Source of the DNA: Deltaproteobacteria bacterium
GTDB taxonomy: Bacteria; Desulfobacterota; GWC2-55-46
Reading direction: 5' to 3'
Assembly: GCA_016219015.1 (NCBI GenBank)
Contig: JACRCL010000012.1
Span: 62,001 to 126,000 of the forward strand
DNA: 64,000 bases
A program made the translations under genes and the position numbers. Position 1 is the stretch's first letter. Every line of letters begins with the position of its first letter. The notes under the pieces were generated by a model. That model was not told the origin of the DNA, ran no database searches, and saw only the letters and a list, made by a program, of their open reading frames with translations. Positions 41,392 to 50,467 of this stretch are shown here, piece by piece.

Positions 41392-41418
41392 GACTCAAGG
41401 AGATTACGGAGAGAGCCG

Positions 41419-42288
41419 ATGAGCGAGCCTAAACCTATCGTAATACCCGGACACTATAACTACATAGCGGTATTCCTCACCCTTGCCTGCAACCTGTCCT
41501 GCAGCTACTGCATAAACCGCTTCGGCAGCGACGGCTTCGTAAAAAAGCGCCTCTCCGGCGAGGACTGGGTAAAGGCCCTTAACAGGATAAAGTCGAGGGA
41601 CGACCTGCCCATAACGCTGCAGGGCGGCGAGCCGAGCCTGCACAAGGACTTCATCTACATACTGAACAACGTAAAGCGCGAGCTCAATATCGACGTGCTC
41701 ACGAACCTCCAGTTCGACGAGGACGAGTTCATAAGTAAGGTAGACCCGGCGCGGATAAAGAGGGACTCCCCCTACGCCTCCATCCGCGTAAGCTACCACC
41801 CGGAGGTCATGGCCCTCGACCCGCTCGTAAAGAAGGTCTTAAAGCTCCAGAACGCCGGGTTCTCCATAGGCATCTGGGGCGTGCTCCACCCGAAACAGGA
41901 GGCGGTCGTACGCGAGGCGCAGAAATACTGCCAGGGGCTCGGGATAGACTTCAGGTTCAAGGAGTTCCTCGGCGAGTACGAAGGCAAGATGTACGGGACC
42001 TACAGGTACAACGGCGCGTGCGACAGGAAGTACGAAAAGACCGTAATGTGCAAGACTACGGAGCTTATAGCCGGGAGCGACGGCAGCGTCTACCGCTGCC
42101 ACAGCGACCTTTACGAAGGCAGGCCTCCCGTGGGCAACCTGACAGACCCGGAGTTCGAGATAGAGGACATATTCCGCATCTGCACTGTCTGCGGCAGGTG
42201 CAACCCATGCGACATAAAGGTCAAGACGAACAGGTTCCAGGAGTACGGGCACACGTCGGTCGAGATAAAGGACATTACCGCGGCTTAG
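41419..42288 (+). CDS. Radical SAM protein with C-terminal Cys cluster
   Basis: 289 residues. Cluster motif CNLSCSYCINRFG near 26-38, QGGEPSLHKDF near 70, and C-terminal cysteines: CDRKY, MCKTTE, YRCHSD and CTVCGRCNPCD near 265. These may hold an auxiliary iron-sulfur cluster. AAGGAGATTACGGAGAG precedes the ATG. Last gene of the plus-strand cluster; its 3' end overlaps the convergent gene at 42275 by 14 bases. Substrate unknown. Confidence 0.83.
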   Translation: MSEPKPIVIPGHYNYIAVFLTLACNLSCSYCINRFGSDGFVKKRLSGEDWVKALNRIKSRDDLPITLQGGEPSLHKDFIYILNNVKRELNIDVLTNLQFDEDEFISKVDPARIKRDSPYASIRVSYHPEVMALDPLVKKVLKLQNAGFSIGIWGVLHPKQEAVVREAQKYCQGLGIDFRFKEFLGEYEGKMYGTYRYNGACDRKYEKTVMCKTTELIAGSDGSVYRCHSDLYEGRPPVGNLTDPEFEIEDIFRICTVCGRCNPCDIKVKTNRFQEYGHTSVEIKDITAA

Positions 42289-43951
42289 GGATGTCTTTTC
42301 TGACCTCGGCGAGGAGCGTGCCCTTCGTGTCCTCGGTCATCACCTTGAACATCTCCGGATGCGCGTCCATGAAAGGCCTCACGTAGAGCCCCGCCTCCGC
42401 GAAGCACCCGTCCACAAGCACGTAAGCCACTTTCTTTTCCTTCATGAACCCGAGCATCTCATCCGCGTTATTGGTAAAGGGGAACCTTACGGCGTAGCCG
42501 CCGGTTATTAGGGATACCATCTCCGGCTTCCTCGTCATTATCACCTCATTACTGTTCATCCCAGCCCTCAGGTAATAGGCCGTCATCATGTACTGACGGT
42601 AGCACGGCGATTTTTTCGCGAAGTAATCGGCCGCAAGGGTTTCAGGGGTGAGGTAATCGACCCTTTTGGCAATGTTCTCCGAAAAGGCTCTACCGACGGA
42701 CTGGAGCCTCTTGAAGGCGGTTTGCGGCCAGACCACGGCCTTTATCTCCGCGAAGTTCATCGCGAGGAGCAAAAATAACGGTATGAGCATAACGGGCCTG
42801 AACCCGGCCCCTTCCTTTTTCCCGCGGCAGAAGACCGCGGAGAAGCCCGCGAAGAAGTAGAAGTAGATGAACGGTATCAGCGGGACGATGTACCTCCTCG
42901 CGTCCCCTGTGCCGTAGACGGGCCAGACCGCGAGCAGGGCCATATAGAACAGGACGTAGAAGTCCTTGCCTCCCCTCTTAAGGAATAGCTCCTTCAGGAA
43001 ACCAACGGCCATGACGACCAGAAGCGCAACCTCGACGACCTTCAAGATGACGGGATGAAGAGAGTCCTTGACGAACGAGTAAGTCATTAGCGCCGTCGGG
43101 ACCTCGTCGAGGTAATACAGGGAGTTCTTCAAGACGCGCGTGATGAGCGGGCCCGCCGAGAGCGTCCCGCCTTCAACTGAATAGTAGTCCGCCTGGAGGA
43201 ATATCGAGCCGTAGGTGGAAACCCCTTGCCCGTAGATATGGCCTCTTATAGACCATAGGACGAAAGGAACAGCGCCGGTTATCCCGAGGAAGATGAGCTT
43301 TTTAAGGTATAGCCCCCTCCCGTCCTTTTCCAGCAGGATTTTAAAGAAGAGCGAGGCGAGCGCGGCGGCGTATATCGTTATCCCTATCATCCTCGTAAGG
43401 TAAGCGGCCGCGAGAAAGACCGGGGCCGCTATCGACAGCGCGCCTTTATCCCTGTCCGAGTATGCTTCGATGAAGTATACGGAGAAGAGCGACAACGCCA
43501 TATACGGCACGTCGCTCATCACCTCCCTCATGAAAAAAAGGACGTAGAAGTTGGTGCCCGTGAGGAGCGCCACCAGTGGGCCGCGCGCGTGGCCGCTGTC
43601 TTTTCCGAAAAGAAGCCCTGCGCCTAATACCGCTCCGACCCCGAAGGCCAGTACCACCGCCTTCATCCAGAAGACGTTCAAGCCGAGGAGGAAATATACA
43701 GGGCTCAATATGAGCGGGAAAAGCGGCGGGTACTGGGTATGGGGCGGAGAGCCGGGGATATTTATGTCGGAATACCAGTGGCCCGTGGCTATCGCCTTGG
43801 CCAGCAGGACATAGCTTACGCTGTCCCCTCCCCTGATGTAGGTAAGCGCCCCGTCGATAAGCTCAAAGCCGATGACCGCGGTAAGGGCCATTATCGCGGC
43901 CAGAGCGAGCAGCGCGGCCGCGTCCCCTATATGTCTTTTAACGCTTTCCAT
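42275..43951 (-). CDS. GT-C family membrane glycosyltransferase (ArnT/PMT-like, GT39/GT83-type)
   Basis: 558 residues, about 11 membrane helices. The first loop carries the acidic GT-C signature GGDSVSYVLLAKAIATGHWY near 39, followed by TQYPPLFPLIL, where characterised enzymes use Asp/Glu with polyprenyl-phosphate sugars. The C-terminal soluble domain is about 150 residues. Likely transfers a sugar from undecaprenyl phosphate to lipid or protein outside the membrane. It starts 3 bases after the TMTC-like gene and ends overlapping the convergent radical SAM gene by 14 bases. Confidence 0.8.
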   Translation of the reverse strand: MESVKRHIGDAAALLALAAIMALTAVIGFELIDGALTYIRGGDSVSYVLLAKAIATGHWYSDINIPGSPPHTQYPPLFPLILSPVYFLLGLNVFWMKAVVLAFGVGAVLGAGLLFGKDSGHARGPLVALLTGTNFYVLFFMREVMSDVPYMALSLFSVYFIEAYSDRDKGALSIAAPVFLAAAYLTRMIGITIYAAALASLFFKILLEKDGRGLYLKKLIFLGITGAVPFVLWSIRGHIYGQGVSTYGSIFLQADYYSVEGGTLSAGPLITRVLKNSLYYLDEVPTALMTYSFVKDSLHPVILKVVEVALLVVMAVGFLKELFLKRGGKDFYVLFYMALLAVWPVYGTGDARRYIVPLIPFIYFYFFAGFSAVFCRGKKEGAGFRPVMLIPLFLLLAMNFAEIKAVVWPQTAFKRLQSVGRAFSENIAKRVDYLTPETLAADYFAKKSPCYRQYMMTAYYLRAGMNSNEVIMTRKPEMVSLITGGYAVRFPFTNNADEMLGFMKEKKVAYVLVDGCFAEAGLYVRPFMDAHPEMFKVMTEDTKGTLLAEVRKDIPKPR

Positions 43952-43954
43952 AGT

Positions 43955-45646
43955 TCAGTTCACCCTTGATGTGCTGTCCGACTGTCTCCTGATTATGTGC
44001 TGGAGGGCCTTCTTGGCGCTGTCGTCTCCGGGATAGAGGGCCAGGACCTTCTCCATGGCAGAGCGCGCCTCGTTGAGCTGGCCCTTTTTCACATACAGTA
44101 CGCCTATGTTATACAGCGCCTCCCTGTTGACCGGGTCGAGGGAGGTTATGGTCTTCAGCTCCTCCAGCGCCTCGTCCGGCATGCCCATATTGAAATAATA
44201 TTTTGAAAGGGTCTTACGCACGTATACCGAGGACGGGTTCAGCCTCTTCGCCTCCATGAACTGTCCGAGCGCCTCTGAAGGCCTGCCCCTCTCGAAGTAC
44301 TCTATCCCCAGGTACATCCGTGGGCTGTGGGAGTACGGGTTCTTTCTCACCTCGTCGGCGTAAAGGGCGAGAGGGTCGTTCCAGAGCCTGTTCCTGTTGA
44401 ACGTTATCCCCCCGAGGAGGACCGCTGTCAAGACAAAGGCCGCAAGCGTGAGGCTTGGAGCGGCCCCGCGCCTTCTTAAGAACCCCATCCCGTATTGTAA
44501 CGAGGCGACGGCTGAAAGGATTATCCCTATGGACGGCAGGTAAGCCCTCCGCTCGTTGAAGACGTCCTTTATGGGTATTATCGACGATTCGACCGAGACG
44601 GTCATGAAGAACCACGCCGCCCCCAGGGCGATAAGGACGCCCCGCCCGTTCCTCTTCCTGACGGAGCTGTAAAGAAGGTAAGCCGTTAAAAGCATCGCCG
44701 AGATTAAGACGGCCGAGGATAAAATGACCCTTAGCTCGAAAAACGACTTCGCAAGCGGGAAATCATAGACATTGCCCGTATCGATAGGCAAAAGTATCAG
44801 CCTCAGATACGTCGTTACCACGGTGGTCTCCGTGAGGAGATAGCCGTACCTTGAGATGGTCGAGGCCTCCTTGAGCTTGTTCGTCGTCATGAGGGCCTCT
44901 ACCGGGTTCGCCGAGTTGGAGGGAAGGAGAAGACCCAGTGGTATCATGAGAGATGCGATGAAGAACGGGGCAAGTCGTAAAAGACGCCTGCTGGCGCGCT
45001 CCCCCGGGAAAAACGAGAGTTCAAAAAGCGTCAGCACGAAAGGGAGCGTGAAGCTTATCTCCTTTGTCTTCATCGCGAGCATTGCCGAAGCAATGGATGC
45101 GAGATAAAAGGACGCCCCGCTCCCCTTCCCTCCGCCTTCTTCCTGCCCCGTGTTCCGGGCCTTCAGGAATAATACCGCCGATAACAAATAGAAAAAGACC
45201 GCGAGAGAGGTATATCTCTGGCTTATGTACGTGACCGCCTGTATCTGTATGGGATGGACGGCGAAGAGGAGCGCGGATGAGAACGCTATCGCAGGCGCTT
45301 CCCCCTGCCCCTGCCCCGGCCCCTTCATCAAAGGCGTTTCGAATATAAGGCCGACCAGAAAGAAGACGAGTATGGAATTCAGGATATGGACAAACGTGTT
45401 CACGAGATGGTAGCCGAACGGGTCAAGGCCGCCGATAAGGTAATTCAGCGCGAAGGTCAGGTCGCAGACATACCTCATGGACGAGAGGTCGGTGAAGTTG
45501 CTTAACGACCTTATCCATTGGTTATCGGCGATAAAGGGCTTGTCGTCATAGACAAAAGGGGCCGAAAGCGAGCTTGAGTAGACGGCAAGGCCCGCCGCAA
45601 CGAGGACCGGAACGAGGTATTTATAATCGGCTCTTTTGATATGCAT
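43955..45646 (-). CDS. TMTC-like polytopic protein with C-terminal TPRs (paralogue 2)
   Basis: 563 residues. About ten membrane helices, then two to three TPR units (about 440-545: YSHSPRMYLGIEYFERGRPS; NREALYNIGVLYVKKGQ). First-loop FVYDDKPFI and later HPIQIQAVTYISQRYTSLA, AMKTKEISFTLPF match bacterial relatives of the TMTC O-mannosyltransferases. It is paralogous to 45674-47449, 27 bases upstream. Candidate protein O-glycosyltransferase; the pilin is the nearest plausible acceptor (inference). Confidence 0.72.
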   Translation of the reverse strand: MHIKRADYKYLVPVLVAAGLAVYSSSLSAPFVYDDKPFIADNQWIRSLSNFTDLSSMRYVCDLTFALNYLIGGLDPFGYHLVNTFVHILNSILVFFLVGLIFETPLMKGPGQGQGEAPAIAFSSALLFAVHPIQIQAVTYISQRYTSLAVFFYLLSAVLFLKARNTGQEEGGGKGSGASFYLASIASAMLAMKTKEISFTLPFVLTLFELSFFPGERASRRLLRLAPFFIASLMIPLGLLLPSNSANPVEALMTTNKLKEASTISRYGYLLTETTVVTTYLRLILLPIDTGNVYDFPLAKSFFELRVILSSAVLISAMLLTAYLLYSSVRKRNGRGVLIALGAAWFFMTVSVESSIIPIKDVFNERRAYLPSIGIILSAVASLQYGMGFLRRRGAAPSLTLAAFVLTAVLLGGITFNRNRLWNDPLALYADEVRKNPYSHSPRMYLGIEYFERGRPSEALGQFMEAKRLNPSSVYVRKTLSKYYFNMGMPDEALEELKTITSLDPVNREALYNIGVLYVKKGQLNEARSAMEKVLALYPGDDSAKKALQHIIRRQSDSTSRVN

Positions 45647-45673
45647 GGAAGAGATGCCCCCAATCCGGCGGGT

Positions 45674-47449
45674 TCAATGACGCGTCCTGCTCAGGCTCCT
45701 AAGGTTTTTGCACCCGTCGTCGCTCCCCTTCGAGCAGGCGGCCTCGAGGTCGCTGCGGGCCTTGCCGGACTCGCCCAGGATGGAATAGACGACGCCCCTG
45801 TCGTTGTAGGCGTCCGTCAGCCCCGGTCGGAGCCTTATGGCGCTCCCGTAGTCAAGGACCGCCTCGTCATATCTTTTGGTATAAGCGTACGAATGGGCGC
45901 GGTTGAAGTACGCCATGTAATAGGCGGGGTCGTCCTGTATGGCCCTGTTGAAGTCCTCTATCGACTCGGCGTACTGCCCGAGGCTCAGGTTCGCGAAGCC
46001 GAGGATATTTTGCATCTCCGCCGAATGCGGCTCAAGCTTAACCGCCATACGCGCGTCCTTGAGCGCCAGGGCCGCCTCATTCCTGTCAAGGTGGACCATG
46101 GCCCTTATGTAGTACAGCCTCGGCTTAGACGACCCGTCCCCGATCGATTCGTCGAGGAGCTTCAATTCGTCCCTCCAGACCATGTTCCGCGCGTAAGTGG
46201 ACGCGAAAAGCGGCGGGCAGACGATGATAAGGGCCGCAATTGACGCGGCCGCCTCCGAGACCTTTAAGCCGCGCTTCCGGAGTCCGTTGACCGCTAAATA
46301 GAAGGCCGAAACCGAAGAGATTATGAGACCCAGCCCCGGCAGGTATATCCTCTGCTCGAATATGACGTCCTGAATGGGGACCATGAAGGACTCGACCGAT
46401 AGCGTCAAAAAAAACCAGAATATGCCGAAGGAAAAAAGAAGGCCGTATGGGTCTTTCTCCCTGTAAGACCTCCTGAGGACATGGAGAGCGAAGACGGCGA
46501 GCGATACGAGGGCGAGCAGGGGGATGAGCGTGCCCGCGCTCATGAGAGACGTCGAGAGCGGGTAATCATACTCTATCTTCTGCCCCACCGGGTATAGTAA
46601 GAGCCTTATGTAGGTCAGTATGACGCTGAACTGGGTATATATGTAGTCGCCCCGCCTCAAGGTCACGGCCTCGTTCAGCTGCATGTTCCGGAGGTTCTCC
46701 GTGACCGGGTCTCCGCTCGAAAAGACTATCGACAGGGGGATAAAAAGTATCAGCAGGTAAAAAGGCGCCCTCCGGAGCCTGTCGGCGGGCTCATCGGTCC
46801 TGAAAAAGACAATGTCGTATATCAAAATGGCGAACGGGAGAGTAAAGGTTATCTCCTTGGTCTTCATGGCCAAAACAGCCGACAGGAACGCGGCGGAATA
46901 TACGAGCCATGCCTTCACCCCGCCCCCGGCCCTGAACGAGAGCCGCGCCTTTATGTAAAGCACCATGGAAAGAATATAGAAGAGCGTCGCCATTGACGCG
47001 AACCTCTGCGTCACGTAGGCCACGGCCTGGGTCTGGACCGGATGGGCGAGGAATATAACGGAGGCGATAAACGGCAGCCAGACCGAAGCCGGTCTGCCCG
47101 CCCCGGCGAATTTACTTAAAGAAGGTGTACGGCATGTAAGCCGCAGGAAATAGAATACCAGCGCCGCGTTCATTATATGGATAAGCACGTTCACGAGGTG
47201 GAAGCCGAAGGGGTGAAGGCCGCCCAGGCGGTAATTGAGCGCGAAGCTCAGGAAACCCAGATACCTTGTCCCCGAAAAAGCGAGAAAATTATTCAAGGAC
47301 CGTATTACGGGGTTGAAAATGATAAAACCCCTGTCGTCGTAGACAAAGGGCGCCTTGAGGGCGTTTAGATAAAGTAAAAGCCCTGCGGGGATGAAGAGGA
47401 CGGGGAGCCAGCGGAAAAGGATGGAGCCTTTTGTTCCTTTATCTTCCAT
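45674..47449 (-). CDS. TMTC-like polytopic protein with C-terminal TPRs (paralogue 1)
   Basis: 591 residues from the ATG at 47447-47449, which is preceded by AAGGGGAA; the frame runs 18 codons further but without a better start. Membrane helices from LFIPAGLLLYL onward, first-loop FVYDDRGFI, HPVQTQAVAYVTQRFASMA and AMKTKEITFTLPF, the same blocks as its paralogue. C-terminal TPRs at about 460-580 (AEMQNILGFANLSLGQYAES; PAYYMAYFNRAHSYAYTKR). It is the first gene after the pilA terminator, on the same strand. Confidence 0.72.
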   Translation of the reverse strand: MEDKGTKGSILFRWLPVLFIPAGLLLYLNALKAPFVYDDRGFIIFNPVIRSLNNFLAFSGTRYLGFLSFALNYRLGGLHPFGFHLVNVLIHIMNAALVFYFLRLTCRTPSLSKFAGAGRPASVWLPFIASVIFLAHPVQTQAVAYVTQRFASMATLFYILSMVLYIKARLSFRAGGGVKAWLVYSAAFLSAVLAMKTKEITFTLPFAILIYDIVFFRTDEPADRLRRAPFYLLILFIPLSIVFSSGDPVTENLRNMQLNEAVTLRRGDYIYTQFSVILTYIRLLLYPVGQKIEYDYPLSTSLMSAGTLIPLLALVSLAVFALHVLRRSYREKDPYGLLFSFGIFWFFLTLSVESFMVPIQDVIFEQRIYLPGLGLIISSVSAFYLAVNGLRKRGLKVSEAAASIAALIIVCPPLFASTYARNMVWRDELKLLDESIGDGSSKPRLYYIRAMVHLDRNEAALALKDARMAVKLEPHSAEMQNILGFANLSLGQYAESIEDFNRAIQDDPAYYMAYFNRAHSYAYTKRYDEAVLDYGSAIRLRPGLTDAYNDRGVVYSILGESGKARSDLEAACSKGSDDGCKNLRSLSRTRH

Positions 47450-47481
47450 ATTCCCCTTCACATTTGGCTGAGCGCGGCTTG

Positions 47482-47517
47482 AAAAGAAAAAAGGGAGGGG
47501 CAAGATGCCCCTCCCTT
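47482..47517 (-). terminator. Strong terminator after pilA
   Basis: Minus strand: AAGGGAGGGGC-ATCTT-GCCCCTCCCTT followed by TTTTCTTTTC. The stem (47491-47517) is 11 bp or more and perfect. It isolates abundant pilin mRNA from the glycosyltransferase genes downstream. Confidence 0.92.
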
Positions 47518-47543
47518 GATCCGTTTACTCGGGTTACGCCGCA

Positions 47544-47945
47544 TCAGGGCGAGTTCGCGAATATGAACCTGCCGTTGTAGAAGACGACCGAGTTGTTGTC
47601 CGTAAGGCCTGCGGCCGTTGTCTTTAGCTCGATCTTGCCGGCGCTCAGGGTCATGTTGCCGTTGATGAGCTGGATGTTCTGCGACCTCTGATAGCCGCCA
47701 TCCTGAAGCTGGGCTATGGTGCTGATGGTCACGCTCGGGTTATCCGTAAGGTACGCCTGCGCGGCCGTGTACGAGTTCTTTGTGTCGGAGTCGAGCTCCG
47801 TCTTGTAGCCCCTCAGCCTGTACTTCGTGAACTGGGGGATGGCGATGGCCGCGAGTATCGCTATGATAGCAACGACTATCAAAAGCTCAACCAGCGTGAA
47901 GCCCGCCTCCTCCCTTTTGATCCTTTTCAGCATCTGTTGCAGCAT
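47544..47945 (-). CDS. pilA: Type IV pilin (PilA-type major pilin)
   Basis: 133 residues. Class III prepilin signal: short basic leader (KRIKREEAG) cleaved before FTLVELLIVVAIIAILAAIA, with Glu at mature position 5. The globular part is about 90 residues, with no obvious disulfide pair. The start is ATG 47943-47945 with AAAGGAGG 6 bases before it. Transcribed from a sigma-54 promoter (48033-48048) that PilR should activate; ends in a strong terminator. Assembled by the PilB/PilC machinery encoded at 53.5-57.9 kb. Confidence 0.94.
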   Translation of the reverse strand: MLQQMLKRIKREEAGFTLVELLIVVAIIAILAAIAIPQFTKYRLRGYKTELDSDTKNSYTAAQAYLTDNPSVTISTIAQLQDGGYQRSQNIQLINGNMTLSAGKIELKTTAAGLTDNNSVVFYNGRFIFANSP

Positions 47946-48032
47946 CGTAATCCTCCTTTCGACTTTAGTAAGCCCTTTTTAATTCTTTCGGCTGTCTTAT
48001 GCAAAACTTGAATCAATCTGACTGATATACTT

Positions 48033-48048
48033 TGCAATGGCCATGCCA
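48033..48048 (-). promoter_or_regulatory. Sigma-54 promoter of pilA
   Basis: Minus strand: TGGCATG-GCCA-TTGCA, matching the -24/-12 consensus TGGCAYG-N4-TTGCW at every position. It predicts a start near 48022 and a leader of about 77 bases. PilR, a sigma-54 activator, is encoded at 50448-51836. Confidence 0.92.
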
Positions 48049-48110
48049 ACGTAAAAACTCTTGAAATTCAATAGGTTATAATAGGGTGGGTCCAGAAGGG
48101 CGCCGGATAG

Positions 48111-48149
48111 TGACATTTTTTGTCAGCTTCTCATGACAATTTATGTCAT
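48111..48149 (-). promoter_or_regulatory. Tandem TGACA-N5-TGTCA palindromes: candidate PilR enhancer of pilA
   Basis: Two palindromes with the same half-sites and spacing: TGACA-N5-TGTCA at 48111-48125 and ATGACA-N5-TGTCAT at 48133-48149, centres 23 bases apart (about two helical turns). They lie about 65-115 bases upstream of the sigma-54 promoter, the normal place for an activator. TGTC-containing sites are described for PilR in Pseudomonas. The second site overlaps the stop of the TPR gene. Confidence 0.7.
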
Positions 48150-50467
48150 TTTACCGGCTTGGTGGGTGGCTTTACTTCTTTTGCGCCAGTTGAAAGGCCC
48201 TCAGGCCCGAGCGCGGCGGCTACGGCCTCAGCGCGTCCGGCCTTGTTGTTGTGCCTTAAGCTGTTCGCCAGCTCGATAAGCACCTTTTTGTATTCCGGGT
48301 CGGCGTCCATCGCCTTCCTGTAGTAAATACCGGCCTCTTCCAGCCCGCCACCCTCAATGAGGGAGTTGCCGAGCCTGTAGTATATGTCGCCAAGCTCCTT
48401 CTTGTCGTCGGTCATGAAAGCGGCCCTCTTGAGGTACGCGGAGGCCGAGGCGAAATCAGAAGTCTCGAAGTAAGAAACACCCAGGGCCTTATATGCCGCC
48501 GCCTCGCTCCTGTCGTCGGCGAGGCTTATGTATTTCTTAAGGTAGCAGATGGAGTTCCTGTAGTCCTTCAGATCGAAGTACGCCAGCCCGAGCCCGAGGT
48601 ACCCGTCAGCGAACTTCTTATCGTAGCCTACGGAACGCCTGAACGCCTCCATAGCCTCATCCCGCCTCTTGAGCTTGCCGAGCGCGACCCCGTAGTCGTA
48701 GTACGTGTAAGCGTCCGGGTCGGCGGACAGGGCCTTTTTCAGTTCCACCGCGGCCTCATCGAGGTACTCCCCTCCGATCCTGCTGTCCACAAGCCCGAGG
48801 AGCCTGTGGGGCCTGGCTATCGTCTTATCATTTTCTATCGAGCTTACCGCCTTCAACAAGTCCTCCCTTATCACGTTGAGGCCCTCATCCGGCAGCTTGT
48901 AGCGCGCCTCGTTCGAGCACGCGTTGACCTTCTCCATGCCCCATCTTGAGATGACGCCGTCGAACCCTTCCGCCCTCTTGAGGTACAGCACCGAGACGTC
49001 GTCGAAACTTACGGCCACCCAGTCCTTGTCCTCCCGGAGCTTCCCGCAGAAGGGGTCGGATAACTTCAAAAGGGCCATGTTAATGCCGTGCTCTCCGACG
49101 AGCCTCTTCCAGCGCGCAGGGTCTTCAACGAGCCGGGTCGTCCAGAAGAAGTAAGGAGAATAGACCGTCGGGGTCCTGCCGTCTATGAACGCCTTGATCT
49201 CGGGGTAGAAATAGATAAGGTACCCGCCAAAGACGTACTCGTTGTAGATATTGCCCTTAAGATGCTCTTTTTTCATGAAATTGACCGTGCCCTCCGGGAA
49301 TACCCCTCGTTTGAGCCCGAGGCCCCTGAAGGGCCTGTAGGTGAAGGCGAAGTCATAGAGCATTATCGAGGCGAAAAAGAGCGTAAGAAGGATTGAGGCG
49401 GGCTTTAAAAACCTCACATCCCCCTTTGAATCGAGCCGCGCGGAGAGGTTGGCCGCAAGGACCGGGCCCGCGAAGAAGACGAAGAGCGGAAGCCATCTCA
49501 CATGGGTAAGAGCCATGTACATGGCGGCCGCGAGCAGGAATATGTCGCGGGACTTGATCCTTTTGAGGTTCAACAGGAGGGCGACAACGGCCCCTATCGC
49601 GAGCACCTTGAAGGCGAGGGCGTCGAGGGGGAACGGGTAAACGTAAAAAAATAACTCCTTCAGATGCGGCCGGGTCCACTCGGCTATGTGCCTTATGGCG
49701 TCGTTGTTGTCCGCGCTCTGGTGGATGAATGGGAATATTGCGAGTTTTAGCCCGTATGGGTTTATGACCGAGACAACAGGCAGGACGACTGAGGCCAGGA
49801 TTAGCATGACGGTCTTTTTCGGGAAGTCAGACTTAAGGGCGAAGCCGCTTTTCCGCGCCGAGTCTATTACCGAGCCCGCGGCGTACGCCCCCGCTATGAA
49901 TATGCCGAGTATCGCGCTCGAGTGGATATTTATCCACAGCACCTGAAGGGGCAGGAGAAGTAGGAGCCAGCCGACCCGCCCCCTCTCCTCATAGAGGTTA
50001 AGGAGAAGGAGGTACAGCGAGACGAAGAAATACTCGAAGAGGTGGGGCCTTATGAAAAGCCTTGTATGCGCCCCGGCGAAGACGAGGAAGACGACGGCGA
50101 AGGTGAGCCAGACCCTTTTCGAGAGCAACCTCAAGTTCAGATAGACGAAGAGGAACAGCGCGGATACGGTTATTGCCTGGAGGAGGAAGAGCCCCGCCCA
50201 GCCGAGATAACGGAGCGAGAGGTACGAGATTACCTGGAAGCCCCAGGTGAAATCGACCCACGGCATCCCTCCGAAGGTGTACGAAAACGGGTCCGCGTCC
50301 GGGACCCTGAGGTTATCGGCTATCCACTCCCCGCTCTTCAGGGCCCAGAATATGTCGGAGTCCCAGTGCTGCTTCTGGTAGGCTGAAAGGAGTATCAGCG
50401 CCGACAGGGCCGCGAAGAGGACGGCCGCGTATATCCTCCCGAGGGGCTCAGTTCTCCGAGATGTCAT
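48146..50467 (-). CDS. Polytopic membrane protein with C-terminal TPRs, GT-C-like
   Basis: 773 residues. About twelve helices in the first 400 residues, a soluble segment (about 400-530), then five or more TPR units (about 560-760: PDAYTYYDYGVALGKLKRRD; KKFADGYLGLGLAYFDLKD; AAAYKALGVSYFETSD). The first loop QKQHWDSDIFWALKSGEWI has the acidic pattern of GT-C enzymes. It overlaps the pilR 3' end by 20 bases, so it belongs to the pilB-pilR operon, directly ahead of pilA. A glycosyltransferase acting on the pilin is possible; unproven. Confidence 0.7.
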   Translation of the reverse strand: MTSRRTEPLGRIYAAVLFAALSALILLSAYQKQHWDSDIFWALKSGEWIADNLRVPDADPFSYTFGGMPWVDFTWGFQVISYLSLRYLGWAGLFLLQAITVSALFLFVYLNLRLLSKRVWLTFAVVFLVFAGAHTRLFIRPHLFEYFFVSLYLLLLNLYEERGRVGWLLLLLPLQVLWINIHSSAILGIFIAGAYAAGSVIDSARKSGFALKSDFPKKTVMLILASVVLPVVSVINPYGLKLAIFPFIHQSADNNDAIRHIAEWTRPHLKELFFYVYPFPLDALAFKVLAIGAVVALLLNLKRIKSRDIFLLAAAMYMALTHVRWLPLFVFFAGPVLAANLSARLDSKGDVRFLKPASILLTLFFASIMLYDFAFTYRPFRGLGLKRGVFPEGTVNFMKKEHLKGNIYNEYVFGGYLIYFYPEIKAFIDGRTPTVYSPYFFWTTRLVEDPARWKRLVGEHGINMALLKLSDPFCGKLREDKDWVAVSFDDVSVLYLKRAEGFDGVISRWGMEKVNACSNEARYKLPDEGLNVIREDLLKAVSSIENDKTIARPHRLLGLVDSRIGGEYLDEAAVELKKALSADPDAYTYYDYGVALGKLKRRDEAMEAFRRSVGYDKKFADGYLGLGLAYFDLKDYRNSICYLKKYISLADDRSEAAAYKALGVSYFETSDFASASAYLKRAAFMTDDKKELGDIYYRLGNSLIEGGGLEEAGIYYRKAMDADPEYKKVLIELANSLRHNNKAGRAEAVAAALGPEGLSTGAKEVKPPTKPVK

